Shown in pieces: positions 1 to 11,629 of a DNA stretch of 64,000 bases. Every line of letters begins with the position of its first letter. The first letter of the stretch is position 1. The stretch is from Phymorhynchus buccinoides. Its lineage: Eukaryota > Mollusca > Gastropoda > Neogastropoda > Raphitomidae. The notes below the pieces were generated by a model. The model ran no database searches, was not told where the DNA came from, and saw nothing but the letters and a program-made list of their open reading frames with translations. The stretch lies in assembly GCA_017654935.2 (NCBI GenBank), contig CM065703.1, positions 39,747,086 through 39,811,085 on the forward strand. The letters are read 5' to 3'. A program made the translations under genes and the position numbers.

Positions 1-653
1 AAGTTTATTTCCAAACCCCCCAGGGGGTACATGAAATTGTTACATAATACATGTAACTACTTCCAAATGAAACATTACACACATAACCAGCAGAGAGAAA
101 CATAGCGGTATATAGTGCCTCACAAACCAACCTTACACAATCTAGTATACTCTCTCACATACACACACATGAAAAGCTATATATGCACACATCAAATTTG
201 AACATAAAAAATGCAGAGAACTAATTATCCCAATCACTAGTGAGTGATTATTGGGAATTCATCTGTGACATTTATAAAATTAGGCCTATCTTTACCTCCC
301 AAAATTAAGAGAATAGAGTCTTCGGATAACAGGCCCTTATTTGATGCATTTTGGTGACATGGGTGTTAAGCCATTGTGGTGCATAAATGCGACATTGGCG
401 GCGAAAGGGTTAATAACAGGGGATTCTACGGAAGAAGCGCCTTAGAGACAAATAAAATAAAATTAAATGAACCTAAACTATGTGACCCAGCCAGTCAGGG
501 CCCGTTCAGCGGACACCCGAGTTTGCGTGTGTCTTGATGACCAAAACTGTATATGGTTGTTTGGGGGTCAATGGACAGTGGTTGTTTTTTTTAGAGATCT
601 CGAGACGGTATATGAGCGGTATAATTGACAACATTGTGCTTGACAGAGAAAGG
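1..653. other. Intergenic, no gene seen
   Basis: AT-rich sequence with stop codons in all frames. I see no conserved motif, only short low-complexity patches, ahead of the GA microsatellite. Confidence 0.5.
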
Positions 654-965
<312 letters not shown>

Positions 966-1220
966 AATATAGAGTTTGCTGTGTTGGTTTATGTAAATCG
1001 TGTGTGTGATTTCTGCTACGCTACGGTTCGTCTATTTTATACTTAAACATTATTTTGAAATTAATTTCACATGTCCATAGCATAATGCGTGTGTTGTTGC
1101 CATTTATGTGTGTGCTCATTTTTGTTCTGTCTTGGAAATAAAAGGTTTATACGTTACAAAGCATGTAACAAAAACGAACACTTTTACATTGTACTTTTGG
1201 GGAGGGTCCGCTGGGACTAC

Positions 1221-1440
1221 TCCCGCTCGGACTACTCTTTTGATCACACCGCTGACAGTCATGGTGGACATACCACATACCACTGGGACTAATCCCGTGT
1301 GGACTAACATTTTATCTGTACCACTCGGACTACTCTTTTGATCACACCGCTGACAGTCATGGCGGACATACCACATACCACTGGGACTAATCCCGTGTGG
1401 ACTAACATTTTTATCTGTACCGCTCAGACTTCATAGCCTA
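1221..1440. repeat. Tandem duplication of ~110 bp inside the transposon
   Basis: Two near-identical units contain TCACACCGCTGACAGTCATG, then a GGACATACCACATACC segment, then GGGACTAATCCCGTGTGGAC. They differ by a few bases, for example GGTGG against GGCGG, so this is a recent local duplication of the subterminal region. Confidence 0.8.
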
Positions 1441-1566
1441 CATACGTATAGTGTAAGAAATAATAATAAACAGTAAAGTCATTTCGACGAATTTATTACA
1501 AAATGAAATAATAATTAAAAACATTAATTACATTCAAATTTTATATTTTGTGTATGTCGACACTAA

Positions 1567-1711
1567 ATGGACCCTAAACCTATCCCTAAAACCCTATTCC
1601 TAACCCTAAACCTATCCCATACCCTATTCTTGACCCTAACCCTAACCCTATCCCTAAACCTATTCCTAACTCTATCCCTAACCCTATCCCTAAACCTATC
1701 CCTAACCTATC
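1567..1711. repeat. Degenerate telomere-like array (CCCTAA-type)
   Basis: About 145 bp of variants of CCCTAA, CCTAAACC and CCTATCC, with a short perfect run of CCCTAA near 1635. The complementary strand reads as degenerate TTAGGG, the telomere repeat of molluscs and most animals. It lies inside the inverted-repeat element at 1200-1904, so it is interstitial. Confidence 0.75.
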
Positions 1712-1810
1712 TGAAAAACAAGGAATACCTGGGTACGCAGAAATGCAATGATACAAATGCCCAGCAGACATTAGACCGAATGGGAAAAGCTATGCAAATC
1801 AAAGCAATTA

Positions 1811-1904
1811 GGTCGAACGGCAGTAGTCCGAATGGGATTAGTCCGACTCGGATTAGTCCAAGGGGTATTAGTCCGAGCGGGATTAGTCCCAATGGGACGC
1901 CCCC
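1811..1904. repeat. 16-bp subterminal repeats (GGATTAGTCCGA)
   Basis: Five successive units of about 16 bp built on GATTAGTCC. They are the inverted counterpart of the GGGACTAATCCC units at the left end of the same element and form most of its right terminal inverted repeat. Confidence 0.7.
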
Positions 1905-2100
1905 GTACTTTTGACAGAAATCGTTGTTTGAGACAAAGAGATTGATCAGTATGAGCTAATAACGAGATGAGTGGTGTACTGTTCTTGTAGCCTACTGATA
2001 CTGCTCAATATAATTAACTCATCTAGCTCAAAAGGCGATGACGTCACTTTACACTCCACCAAAGGCGGATAATATCCGTTGCCAAGCATTATGCCATGTA

Positions 2101-2222
2101 CAGCAAAACTCGGTTATAAGAAAATCGAAGGGAGATAATGTTTTTGCTTTCTTATATCCGAAACTCGGATATAACAAAACATTTTGAATTTTTTTTACAT
2201 CTTATAACCGAGTTTTGCTCAG
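2101..2222. mobile_element. Small palindromic MITE-like element
   Basis: GCAAAACTCGGTTATAAGA at the left is matched by TCTTATAACCGAGTTTTGC at the right, a 19-bp perfect terminal inverted repeat. The centre contains a second inverted pair around CGAAACTCGGATATAA. The element is only about 120 bp and encodes nothing. No target duplication was evident at the borders. Confidence 0.6.
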
Positions 2223-2408
2223 AGAGGGGGACTGCAGCTCGCGACTAACACAAAAGTACAGGCACTCGTATTTTTGTCTTCTGCTCAACGTTTATTTTGC
2301 ACAGAATAAGGTCTACTGAAAGAAAGTATGAAATTAAGGAACAAAAAGAACTCAATAATGTCTTTCAATCAACTGCCTGTATTTGGTTAGACCGTCTGTG
2401 ACACAGCT

Positions 2409-2549
2409 GGTCCGACGTAAACTTACCTATTTTGGGAACAGCAGTGGCTATTTACTCTCATGAGGGAAAATAGAACTCGGTCCGACGTAAACTTTCCTAT
2501 TTTGAGAACAGCAGTGGCTATTTGCCCTCATGAGGGAAATAGAACTCAG
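2409..2549. repeat. 70-bp tandem duplication (two units)
   Basis: The motif GGTCCGACGTAAACTT starts at 2409 and again at 2479. Both units continue through CAGCAGTGGCTATTT and end near AATAGAACTC, with a few substitutions. Confidence 0.85.
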
Positions 2550-2564
2550 GCTGTTTTCCATCAC

Positions 2565-3147
2565 ACTCTCTCTGTCTCTCTCTCTCTTTGTCTTTTTTTC
2601 TGTTTGTCTTTCTCTCTCTGTGTCTCTCTCTGTCTCTCTCTATCTGTGTGCCTCTGTTTCTCTTTGTGTTTCTCTTTGTAGTCTCTCTCTTTTTGCTTTC
2701 TCTGTCTTTCTCTCTCTGTGTGTCTCTGTCTCTATCTGTGTGTCTCTCTGTCTCTCTCTGTCTGTGTACCTCTGTTTCTCTTTGTGTTTCTCTGTCTTTC
2801 TCTCTCTGTGTGTCTCTGTCTCTCTCTCTCTCTGTCTCTGTCTCTCTCTGTCTGTGTGCCTCTGTTTCTCTTTGTGTTTCTCTGTCTGTCTCTCTCTGTG
2901 TGTCTCTGTCTCTCTCTGTCTGTGTGCCTCTGTTTCTCTTTGTGTTTCTCTGTCTTTCTCTCTCTGTGTGTCTCTGTCTCTCTCTGTGTGTCTCTGTTTC
3001 TCTCTGTGTGTCTCTGTCTCTCTCTGTGTGTCTCTTTCTCTCTCTGTCTGTGTGCCTCTGTTTCTCTTTGTGTTTCTCTGTCTCTCTCTGTGTGCCTCTG
3101 TTTCTCTTTGTAGTCTCTCTCTCTTTTTGCTTTCTCTGTCTGTCTCT
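2565..3147. repeat. Compound TC/TG minisatellite
   Basis: Nearly 600 bp of TCTC/TGTG with a loose longer unit of roughly 60-75 bp, anchored by recurring TGTGTGCCTCTGTTTCTC and TTTGTGTTTCTCTGTC. Long open frames on both strands here are low-complexity artefacts. Confidence 0.9.
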
Positions 3148-3475
3148 CTATTTTCACTGTTTGACTGCAAATTAGTGTATTAGGAGAGAGAGAGTCAGTG
3201 ACTCTGACCAATGGTCAACCACATAAAAAATAGGCCAATGTGACCACTGGTCAGTGACACTGACCGCTGGTCAACGACATCAACATTTGTTTATTTGAAC
3301 TCATAATACACTAATTTGCAGTCAAACAGTGAAAATAGGCCAAAGTGACCACTGGTCAGTGACACTGACCACTGGTCAACCACATCAACAATTGTTCATA
3401 TGATCTCCTAAGACACTAATTAACATTCGAACGGTAAAATTAGGCCAAAGTGACCAGTGTCAGTGGTCAGCTTGT
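3148..3475. repeat. Inverted repeat with nested GGTCA palindromes
   Basis: An arm at 3148-3181 (TGTTTGACTGCAAATTAGTG within it) is repeated in inverse at about 3304-3339. Between and beyond the arms, the palindromic unit GTGACCACTGGTCAGTG recurs with spacers containing TAGGCCAA. The layout suggests a foldback element or foldback minisatellite; no coding capacity. Confidence 0.6.
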
Positions 3476-3550
3476 TATTCATTTTATTTAACACAGATTT
3501 AAAAAAAAGAGAACTTGTCAAGAATGAGTTTTTATAAATCCAACTTTCAT

Positions 3551-3720
3551 TTGGACAAAACGGCGGTTCAAAATCGGGCGCCGTTTTGTCCAACCCGCCG
3601 TTTTGTCTATAGACAAAACGGCGGATTGTTGAACCGCCGTTTTGTCCAAATCATAATAGAAAATTTGGACAAAACGGCGGTTCTAGCCCCGCCGTTTTGT
3701 CTATTTGGACAAAACGGCGG
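3551..3720. repeat. Four consecutive palindromes built on ACAAAACGGCGG
   Basis: The 12-mer core ACAAAACGGCGG and its complement alternate eight times in 170 bp; one core near 3576 has a GC variant. Positions 3595-3624 form a perfect 30-bp palindrome centred on TATA. Arms at 3631-3651 and 3663-3683 are perfect 21-bp inverted copies around an 11-nt loop. Two further hairpins flank these. No ORF is associated. Confidence 0.85.
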
Positions 3721-3953
3721 TTTAACACCACCAAAGAAAACGATCTTCAAAATCGAACACGTGGTGCAACTGCTTTGTCCTTCTCCCGAAGCCGCCATTT
3801 TTGTTTATCACGCACATTTGTTACCAAAGAAACTCTGCGTCATCGTTCTTTCACGATTATGTTTTCCTTGTTATTTAAGTAAATACTTTTGTTATCATAA
3901 TTGATTCTTACCTGATACGTTTCAACTTGATCGTGCCCCCTTGCGGAAACAAA

Positions 3954-4669
3954 GATGTCCAGTCTAAGCTTGGCCGGCGAAGGGGCAGAGACTGACCACT
4001 CTAATCGTACACAAAGTCCACTAGCCTACACCACTGATGAGCTAGCTTATGTTCGTGGCTTACGCTCAGCCAGATTGAAGACACAATGAGTACAAAGATG
4101 TCCAGTCTAAGCTTGGCCGGCGAAGGGGCAGAGACTGACCACTCTAATCGTACACAAAGTCCACTAGCCTACACCACTGATGAGCTAGCTTATGTTCGTG
4201 GCTTACGCTCAGCCAGATTGAAGACACAATGAGAACAAAGATGTCCAGTCTAAGCTTGGCCGGCGAAGGGGCAGCGACTGACCACTCTACTCGTACACAA
4301 AGTCCACTAGCCTACACCACTGATGAGCTAACTTATGTTCGTGGCTTACGCTCAGCCAGATTGAAGACACAATGAGAACAAAGATGTCCAGTCTAAGCTT
4401 GGCCGGCGAAGGGGCAGCGACTGACCACTCTAATCGTACACAAAGTCCACTAGCCTACACCACTGATGAGCTAGCTTATGTTCGTGGCCTACGCTCAGCC
4501 AGATTGAAGACACAATGAGTACAAAGATGTCCAGTCTAAGCTTGGCCGGCGAAGGGGCAGCGACTGACCACTCTAATCGTACACAAAGTCCACTAGCCTA
4601 CACCACTGATGAGCTAGCTTATGTTCGTAGCCTACGCTCAGCCAGATTGAAGACACAATGGGTACAGAG
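3954..4669 (+). repeat. Five 143-bp tandem units, each with a short ORF
   Basis: The segment starting GATGTCCAGTCTAAGC begins at 3954, 4097, 4240, 4383 and 4526, an exact 143-bp period. Each unit encodes about 44 codons beginning Met-Ser-Ser-Leu-Ser-Leu-Ala-Gly-Glu-Gly. Units 1-4 end in CAATGA, where the ATG of the next unit overlaps the TGA stop. Unit 5 has CAATGG instead and reads on. Copies differ by only a few substitutions, so the expansion is recent. Confidence 0.9.
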
Positions 4670-4778
4670 AGAGAATCACATTGTACGGTCAATCTGGGAA
4701 GGACCACTTCGGACAGGTAAGTACCGATTCGCCATGTCCCATCTCGCCACATGGCCGGGAACTCCCCTTTTTGGGTGA
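4515..4778 (+). CDS. Putative first exon in last 143-bp unit, unknown product
   Basis: The fifth unit lacks the stop found in the other four and continues for 25-30 codons before the sequence GGACAG then GTAAGTACC near 4716, a good match to a splice donor. If spliced there, the exon would encode about 67 residues: a Ser/Gly-rich start, then a charged helical stretch around ELAYVRSLRSARLKTQ. Without splicing the frame ends at 4778. I recognise no domain. It could be the 5' exon of a gene whose other exons lie outside what I can read, or part of a mobile element. Low confidence that it is expressed. Confidence 0.3.
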   Translation: MSTKMSSLSLAGEGAATDHSNRTQSPLAYTTDELAYVRSLRSARLKTQWVQRENHIVRSIWEGPLRTGKYRFAMSHLATWPGTPLFG

Positions 4779-4779
4779 T

Positions 4780-5707
4780 TAGATAACAGTGCTGTCAAGT
4801 AGTGCCATTTCGCCATCGTTTCATTACTTAACTCCTTCACTTCAATCCATTCATAGAGTGTCCCATTGAGGTAGACCTTACTTGATTCTTAACTTTTTGA
4901 CTTTACTTTTAAAAGGTGGTCTTGGAAATTTTTATTTTGAAAACGCTCAGTGAATTTTAGCATAACTTTTTATAACTATATCGGAGCTAGCTAGCTAGTT
5001 TTAATAAGCAGTAAGTCGAGCCATGGCAGTAAAGTCAATAAAATTCATTATAAAACCTAACTTTATTAAAGAAAATATCCCTTTTCTCCCTCTTTAACTC
5101 CATCAATTAGAAATGTCCCATGTGTATCTTAAATGATCGGGAGGACGTAAAGCTCTACATTTCGATCCATTCCTCGCAATGAGTAACATGTTCACACGGA
5201 TACTAACATACGCGATATATATTATGCTTTTTTGTGGCTAAAACAATGGACACAGAGGATGTAGATGTAAGCGCTGTCATGTATGTATAATTTACCGTAG
5301 TGTGCTGTTTCACTGATGTCACACCGCAGCAAAAAAAATGCACCAATATGATGATGTAAGCTTATGATTGTACGACAGCTATGCACCAGATATCATGTTT
5401 GTTTATCGGGGAAAAAAGGGGTGAAAAGTAAAAATGATTTTTTAAAAAACATACGCGCGTTCACACACATCTATATAATATATATATATAATATAAAAAA
5501 AAAGAACACAAAACAACAAGCCTTTTCGTTATGAAAATAAAGAAATTTTCGGCTTTATTTTACCAGTTAAAAAACCACTGAAAACCTTCCTCAGCCATTG
5601 AGTCGACCAGGTTAATAAATCAAAAGAGAATAGTTATATAATATATATATATATATATACGATCAAAAATTGAAGAAGAAAAAAAAACACACCATTAAAT
5701 TTCCTCT

Positions 5708-5747
<40 letters not shown>

Positions 5748-5940
5748 GCTTTGATAAAACTTTTTTGGTATCCAATGTATGTTTTGTGAACCTAAGAAAC
5801 AAACTCAATTACTTTAACTTTAACTTTATGATTTGTGTTCTAAAAAGAAGAAAAGAAAATGTGCTGATTTACTTTTTCTCCCAATGGGGGAGATAGACAA
5901 TGCCTATGCAAAGACAGCTGTTTCGTCTTCGTGAAAGACT
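4780..5940. other. Intergenic with AT microsatellites
   Basis: No gene seen. A partial SINE-like tail (GGGAGGACGTAAAGC) lies near 5140. Short (AT)n tracts lie near 5475-5500, 5636-5660 and 5710-5742. Confidence 0.5.
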
Positions 5941-5964
5941 CTTCAGTCTGCATGTCGGCCTGTA

Positions 5965-6175
5965 GAGTGGTCGACGAAAATGGTGTTTTACGTCCTCTTG
6001 GTCTGAATCAGACACATATTGAACATTTGTAAATACAATTATGATGGGAACAATACTGGCAGTACCAAACCAGTAAAGTCCCGATTTTTTTTATTAATAC
6101 AGATAGGTGTAGCGGTGACCACGCCTCGGGTAAACCTCATCGGCTATGGCACCGCTACAAGCATAGCGTAAAGTT
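5965..6175 (-). mobile_element. SINE-like dispersed repeat, copy 1
   Basis: Read on the minus strand it runs GATGAGGTTTACCCGAGGCG, CTGTATTAAT, CGGGACTTTACTGG, TACTGCCAGTATTGTTCCC, ATATGTGTCTGATTCAGACC, AGAGGACGTAAAACACC. The same order of blocks recurs near 9.5, 52.3, 53.1 and 54.4 kb. Length and lack of ORF suit a SINE; an RNA polymerase III promoter was not identified. Confidence 0.55.
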
Positions 6176-6417
6176 TACCACAGTGAATGTTCAAGCTGAG
6201 CTAGAAGACTTTCTACAAGAGAAAGGTTGTCCTCTTAGCACCAGATTGAAAGTCCACAATAAAAGCAAACCAGCACTTAATTCAACAGAAATAGTAAAAA
6301 TCTTATGTAAACTAACAAAAATAATAATGTCCTAAAATTACAATCCCTCGAAGAGATTAGAAGAGATGGAATGCCATGTTGGTGGATCCAATGAAGGATT
6401 CAAAAAGGGAAGTCACA

Positions 6418-6513
6418 AAAATCGTAGTTAACACCAACAGACACCCGGTGAGGAGGAATGTAGAGAGGTGTGCTTGGATCACAGAAATCGTAGTTAACAC
6501 CAACAGACACCCT
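6418..6513. repeat. 66-bp direct duplication
   Basis: ATCGTAGTTAACACCAACAG occurs at 6421 and 6487, with related sequence between. It immediately precedes the CA microsatellite. Confidence 0.7.
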
Positions 6514-6523
6514 GCATATATAT

Positions 6524-6799
<276 letters not shown>

Positions 6800-6970
6800 G
6801 CTTTGTCTATTCAGCGAATTGAGTTGTTCAGCAATTGTTTATTCATACACACACAAGCACGCACAATGAATTTGTTCAGAGATTAATTGCTTGAAAATAA
6901 TGACATGCACAAACTAGGCACGCGGGAATGAAATGGCGAAATGACACTTAAGTTGATAATGTGTCACATG

Positions 6971-7238
6971 AGATGGCGATTTGGGGAAATGGTGTTTTGG
7001 GAAATGGTGATATTGGAAATGGTGATTTGGGAAATGGCGATATGGGAAATGGCGATTTGGGAAATTGCGATATGGGAAACGACGATTTGGGAAATGGTGA
7101 TATTGGAAATGGTGATTTGGGAAATGGCGATTTGGGAAATGGCGATATGGGAAATGGCAATTTGGGAAAAGGCGATATGGGAAATGGCGATTTGGGAAAC
7201 GACAATTTGGGAAATGGCGATATGGGAACTGGCGAATC
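6971..7238 (+). repeat. 15-bp minisatellite (GATTTGGGAAATGGC)
   Basis: About 17 units alternate GGCGATTTGGGAAAT and GGCGATATGGGAAAT. A frame stays open and would encode Gly-Asn-Gly-Asp-Leu/Met repeats, but this follows from the period being divisible by three. A corrupted copy with the same upstream flank (AAGTTGATAAGGTGTCAC) is at 38.73-38.91 kb. Confidence 0.9.
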
Positions 7239-7376
7239 GGGACGTCCCCCTTCGGACACTGTTTTGGGCAGTTGTACAGTCGCTATATGGTCAACTTACC
7301 TCGCCGATTTGACCGCCAGGTGGCAACCAACTCAATAGGGGCTTATCTCGTGATAGCTTTAGTTGGGGGTAGAGAA

Positions 7377-7394
7377 AGAGAGAGAGAGGGAGAG

Positions 7395-7458
<64 letters not shown>
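7377..7458. repeat. (GA)n-(TC)n cassette, left
   Basis: A short GA run followed by about 60 bp of TC. Flanked by TTAGTTGGGGG on the left and CCCCAACTAAG on the right, giving dyad symmetry. Confidence 0.9.
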
Positions 7459-7460
<2 letters not shown>

Positions 7461-7987
7461 ATCCCCAACTAAGAATATAGAGAGGCTTAGCCCCACTCGA
7501 GCGCTTTGCCACGTGGCGGTTAAAACAGACAGCTAAACCGCTCATTGTCTTTGATGGTTGTTGAACCACAGGCTATGGTTGAACGAAAGTCACCAGACAA
7601 GACACTAGGGGCCCGTTTCACAAGAGGGAACGCTCGTAGCTATTTGGGCGGTCTTCAATGTTGTAGTCAAAATGTGGACATCAAAAGTGTAGTCCATTGT
7701 CGATTATGGTCTACCAATGTCCATCATGGAGTGTTTCGGAAGTGTGATCAGCTCCCTTGTGTCGCTTAACCGTTTGAAATGCATCAGTGTATACGGGAAT
7801 CGTCAGTCAATTACCAACCCACCTACTGTGCTAAACGTTATAAGCTCCCTTGTGTCGCTTAACCGTTTGAAATGCATCAGTGTATACGGGAATCGTCAGT
7901 CAATGAGCGACTTAGCGGGCTCTTTTGCCCACCAGGTGTCATAACGCTCGAGTGGGGCTAATCCTCTCTATATTCTTAGTTGGGGAT

Positions 7988-7988
<1 letters not shown>

Positions 7989-8050
<62 letters not shown>

Positions 8051-8057
8051 TCTCACC

Positions 8058-8137
<80 letters not shown>
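7989..8137. repeat. (GA)n-(TC)n cassette, right
   Basis: About 57 bp of GA, a short GGAGTCTCACCC spacer, then about 75 bp of TC. Flanked by CTTAGTTGGGG and CCCAACTAAG. Confidence 0.9.
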
Positions 8138-8140
<3 letters not shown>

Positions 8141-8651
8141 ACGCCCAACTAAGAAAATCGCGTGATACCCGATAAGCCCCTAGTGGATTGACTGCCCCCT
8201 GGTGGTCAAATAATCGCCATAAGTCAACCATTACCAACCCACCTACTGTGCAAAATATTGAACTCCTTCACAGGCACACCAAAAGTGCACAATTCAGCAA
8301 AAACGGTCCCAAGAAACGCCTTCATTTGCCGATAGTTTGGCGAGCGCTCTGAACCTCTACCCGCGCTAATCGCTAATCTCTCGGCCAACTATCACGTGAC
8401 TTGCATGGGGTGAGTGAATGCATTTCTTCTTGTTGTTGATTGGCCCATTAAAGACCCACTGACCCACCACGATTAAGTCCCTTGGTGTTGTTTTACTGGG
8501 TAGCTGTGACCCACATGCAAATGCTCTTTAAAATGATGTTTCCTTTTGAATTTGGGGGCATTTGCATGGGAGTCAAACCTGGTCAAAACAAGATTTATTG
8601 CCAGCTATAAGAGGGGAAACACGTGAAACTCGCGATTTTGACTTTTGCTTG

Positions 8652-8654
<3 letters not shown>

Positions 8655-8744
<90 letters not shown>

Positions 8745-8958
8745 GCGTGTTTAAAAGCTGATGCGGTTACAGTGCGCGCGCGTGCATGTGTGTGTATGTG
8801 TGTGTGTGCGCGTGCTTGCTTGCGCGTGTGTGTGTGCTGTGTGTGTGTGTGTCCTGTGCGTGTGTGTGTGTGTGTGCGTGTGCGTGTGCGTGTGTGTGTG
8901 TGTGCGTGCGCGCGTGTGCGCGCGCGTGTGTATGCAAGCAGCAACCTGCCATGCGCTT

Positions 8959-9040
<82 letters not shown>
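8655..9040. repeat. TC - GT/GC - TC microsatellite cluster
   Basis: Pure (TC)n at 8655-8741, an alternating GT/GC tract at about 8775-8937 with potential to form Z-DNA, and (TC)n at 8962-9040, separated by short unique spacers. Confidence 0.95.
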
Positions 9041-9043
<3 letters not shown>

Positions 9044-9500
9044 AATGTCATTAGCGACACTGGCACACTTAAAAAATGGCTCCCTCCACCCTTGAAATAG
9101 AAAGAGTCGGTATGCATGTGAACGTTTATGACATTTGTCATAAAATGTAGGGCGCTAGAAAACCAACTGTTCTCATAATATACGCGAACTGATCACACGT
9201 GTTTCAATCTTTATCTACGAAACAGTTGTCATTAATTTTTGGTCAAAATGAATCCCCTCCGCCTTCCTTCTTCATCAGTCACACAAAAATCACATACAAC
9301 ATTTTTTTTTTTAAATGGGTGGAGCACCTCTGGCTGCGACGCGCTCTCCGTGTGTGACTATAAAGTACCAAGTACCAAATACGTGTGTTTTAAGTCAAAC
9401 TTAACTGTAGTACTTACTTGTTTTTAAACGAGATCAAAACTGAACCAGTTTTACATAAATAACAAATAAACTTGCAATTCTCGCATCACTGAAGAAAATC
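9041..9500. other. Intergenic with dispersed-repeat segment
   Basis: No gene seen. The stretch 9315-9345 (CACCTCTGGCTGCGACGCG) recurs near 41,790, showing that it belongs to an interspersed repeat. Confidence 0.5.
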
Positions 9501-9504
9501 TGTT

Positions 9505-9645
9505 TAACGTCCTCCAGTCTGGAACAGACACAATCATATGGGACATTAGTACACATAAAGATGGTGGGAACGATCCTGGAGGCAATGCCCGGAGGCAGTG
9601 CAACACTAGGAAAGTCCCGAATTTCTAACAATACAGATGTGAACC
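9505..9645 (-). mobile_element. SINE-like dispersed repeat, copy 2
   Basis: The minus strand shows CTGTATTGTTAG, CGGGACTTTCC, CACTGCCTCCGGGC, GATCGTTCCCACCATC, TGTGTCTGTTCCAGACTGG, AGGACGTTAAAC, the same block order as the copy at 6 kb. Confidence 0.55.
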
Positions 9646-9649
9646 CTGG

Positions 9650-10742
<1,093 letters not shown>

Positions 10743-10754
10743 TTAGAATGACGT

Positions 10755-11245
10755 AAGAACTGTCTGAGTGATCGATGAAGAAGAAGAAGAACCGGGGAGA
10801 AGTCTGTGGAAGAACTACAGACTTGAGTGAGGCATCGCCTGATGTCTGTTCACCACAGGACTTGGGTGTGACTAAACAATGTGGCAATGATCTCAAACCC
10901 CCTGTGGGGATACCGGGGGGGGGGGGGGGGCTTTTGTATAAATAGTTCCCCCACCTTCTGGAAGTTCTGTGCTTGTAACTTCCTCTAATCTGTCACTCTC
11001 TTTCACTCTGCCTTTTCCCTTTGCTTACTGTCATGTACTATCTTTCTGCCTTACCGGTCCATTCTCCTGCCTTTTTTCACGAAACTTTCGAAAAGATTTC
11101 CTCCCGCCAAAGTCGGACTTGCTGGGCCTAATAATTATTTCTTAGTTAGGCGCATAACGGCAGCATGACGCATCTGCACGCATTATTGACAAAAAACTGT
11201 CTGAGTGATCGAAGAAAAAGAAGAAGAAGAAGAAGAAGAAGAAGA
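10755..11245. repeat. Dispersed repeat with CTTCTGGAAGTT core and GAA tail
   Basis: Contains a poly-G run (about 10915-10930), then TTCCCCCACCTTCTGGAAGT, TGTAACTTCCTCTAATCTG, CTCTGCCTTTTCCCTTTGC and a (GAA)n run. A related copy is at 29.37-29.70 kb and a corrupted one at 50.2-50.5 kb. CTGTCTGAGTGATCGA before (GAA)n occurs at both 10758 and 11198. Likely a SINE or MITE family; class unknown. Confidence 0.55.
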
Positions 11246-11629
11246 TCTCAAAAGGGGAATCAGGTGGCTCACGTGATTTACCATATCCAGGACAATTGCC
11301 ATCTGCTAGGACATTTGTCCCACTGAAACGGAACGCTTGCACACTTTTGACACGTTGAACGTTGAATGTGTGAGAGGATAAAGAAACTGTTGAGTGGCAG
11401 GATGAAAGAGGGGTTGATACAGATACATATCTCTGCTTGCAGACACTTTGTCCTTGTCCTTTCGATTTCCGCTACACCCGTGACCCCCCCCCCCCCCCTC
11501 CCACCCCCTATTGATTTTCTTGTTATAGAACAGTTTGTTGTATCACTTTTCCCTCATCCCTACATCACTCGATGCCGTGACACATCGTGGGGGGAAAATG
11601 CAACAAATTATCTAGCGAATGACGACATC

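Larger units (their letters stand above)
1191..1913. mobile_element. Non-autonomous DNA transposon with 9-bp TSD (Mutator-like candidate)
   Basis: The 9-mer GTACTTTTG lies at 1191-1199 and again in the same orientation at 1905-1913, as expected of a target-site duplication. Between them, 1200-1904 starts GGGAGGGTCC and ends GGGACGCCCCC. The left end and the reverse complement of the right end align over about 38 bp, sharing TGGGACTA-TCCCGCTCGGACTA with one mismatch. There is no transposase ORF inside. A 9-bp duplication with GGG-starting termini fits the Mutator superfamily; an 8-bp reading (hAT or P) cannot be excluded. The interior carries a 110-bp tandem duplication, telomere-like repeats and subterminal 16-bp repeats. 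Confidence 0.6.
7296..8215. mobile_element. Inverted-repeat element with GA/TC palindromic cassettes
   Basis: Outer arms (7296-7375 and 8139-8215) are inverted copies sharing GACCGCCAGGTGG, AGGGGCTTATC and TTAGTTGGG. Inner arms (7456-7503 and 7943-7991) are nearly identical inverted copies of TTTATCCCCAACTAAG plus TTAGCCCCACTCGAGCG. Between each outer and inner arm is a (GA)n(TC)n block, so each cassette is itself a palindrome. The centre holds a 97-bp tandem duplication (GTGTCGCTTAACCGTTTGAA at about 7757 and 7853). No transposase ORF. Parts recur at 38.6, 39.0-39.3, 49.6-49.85 and 49.97-50.13 kb. Confidence 0.65.
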
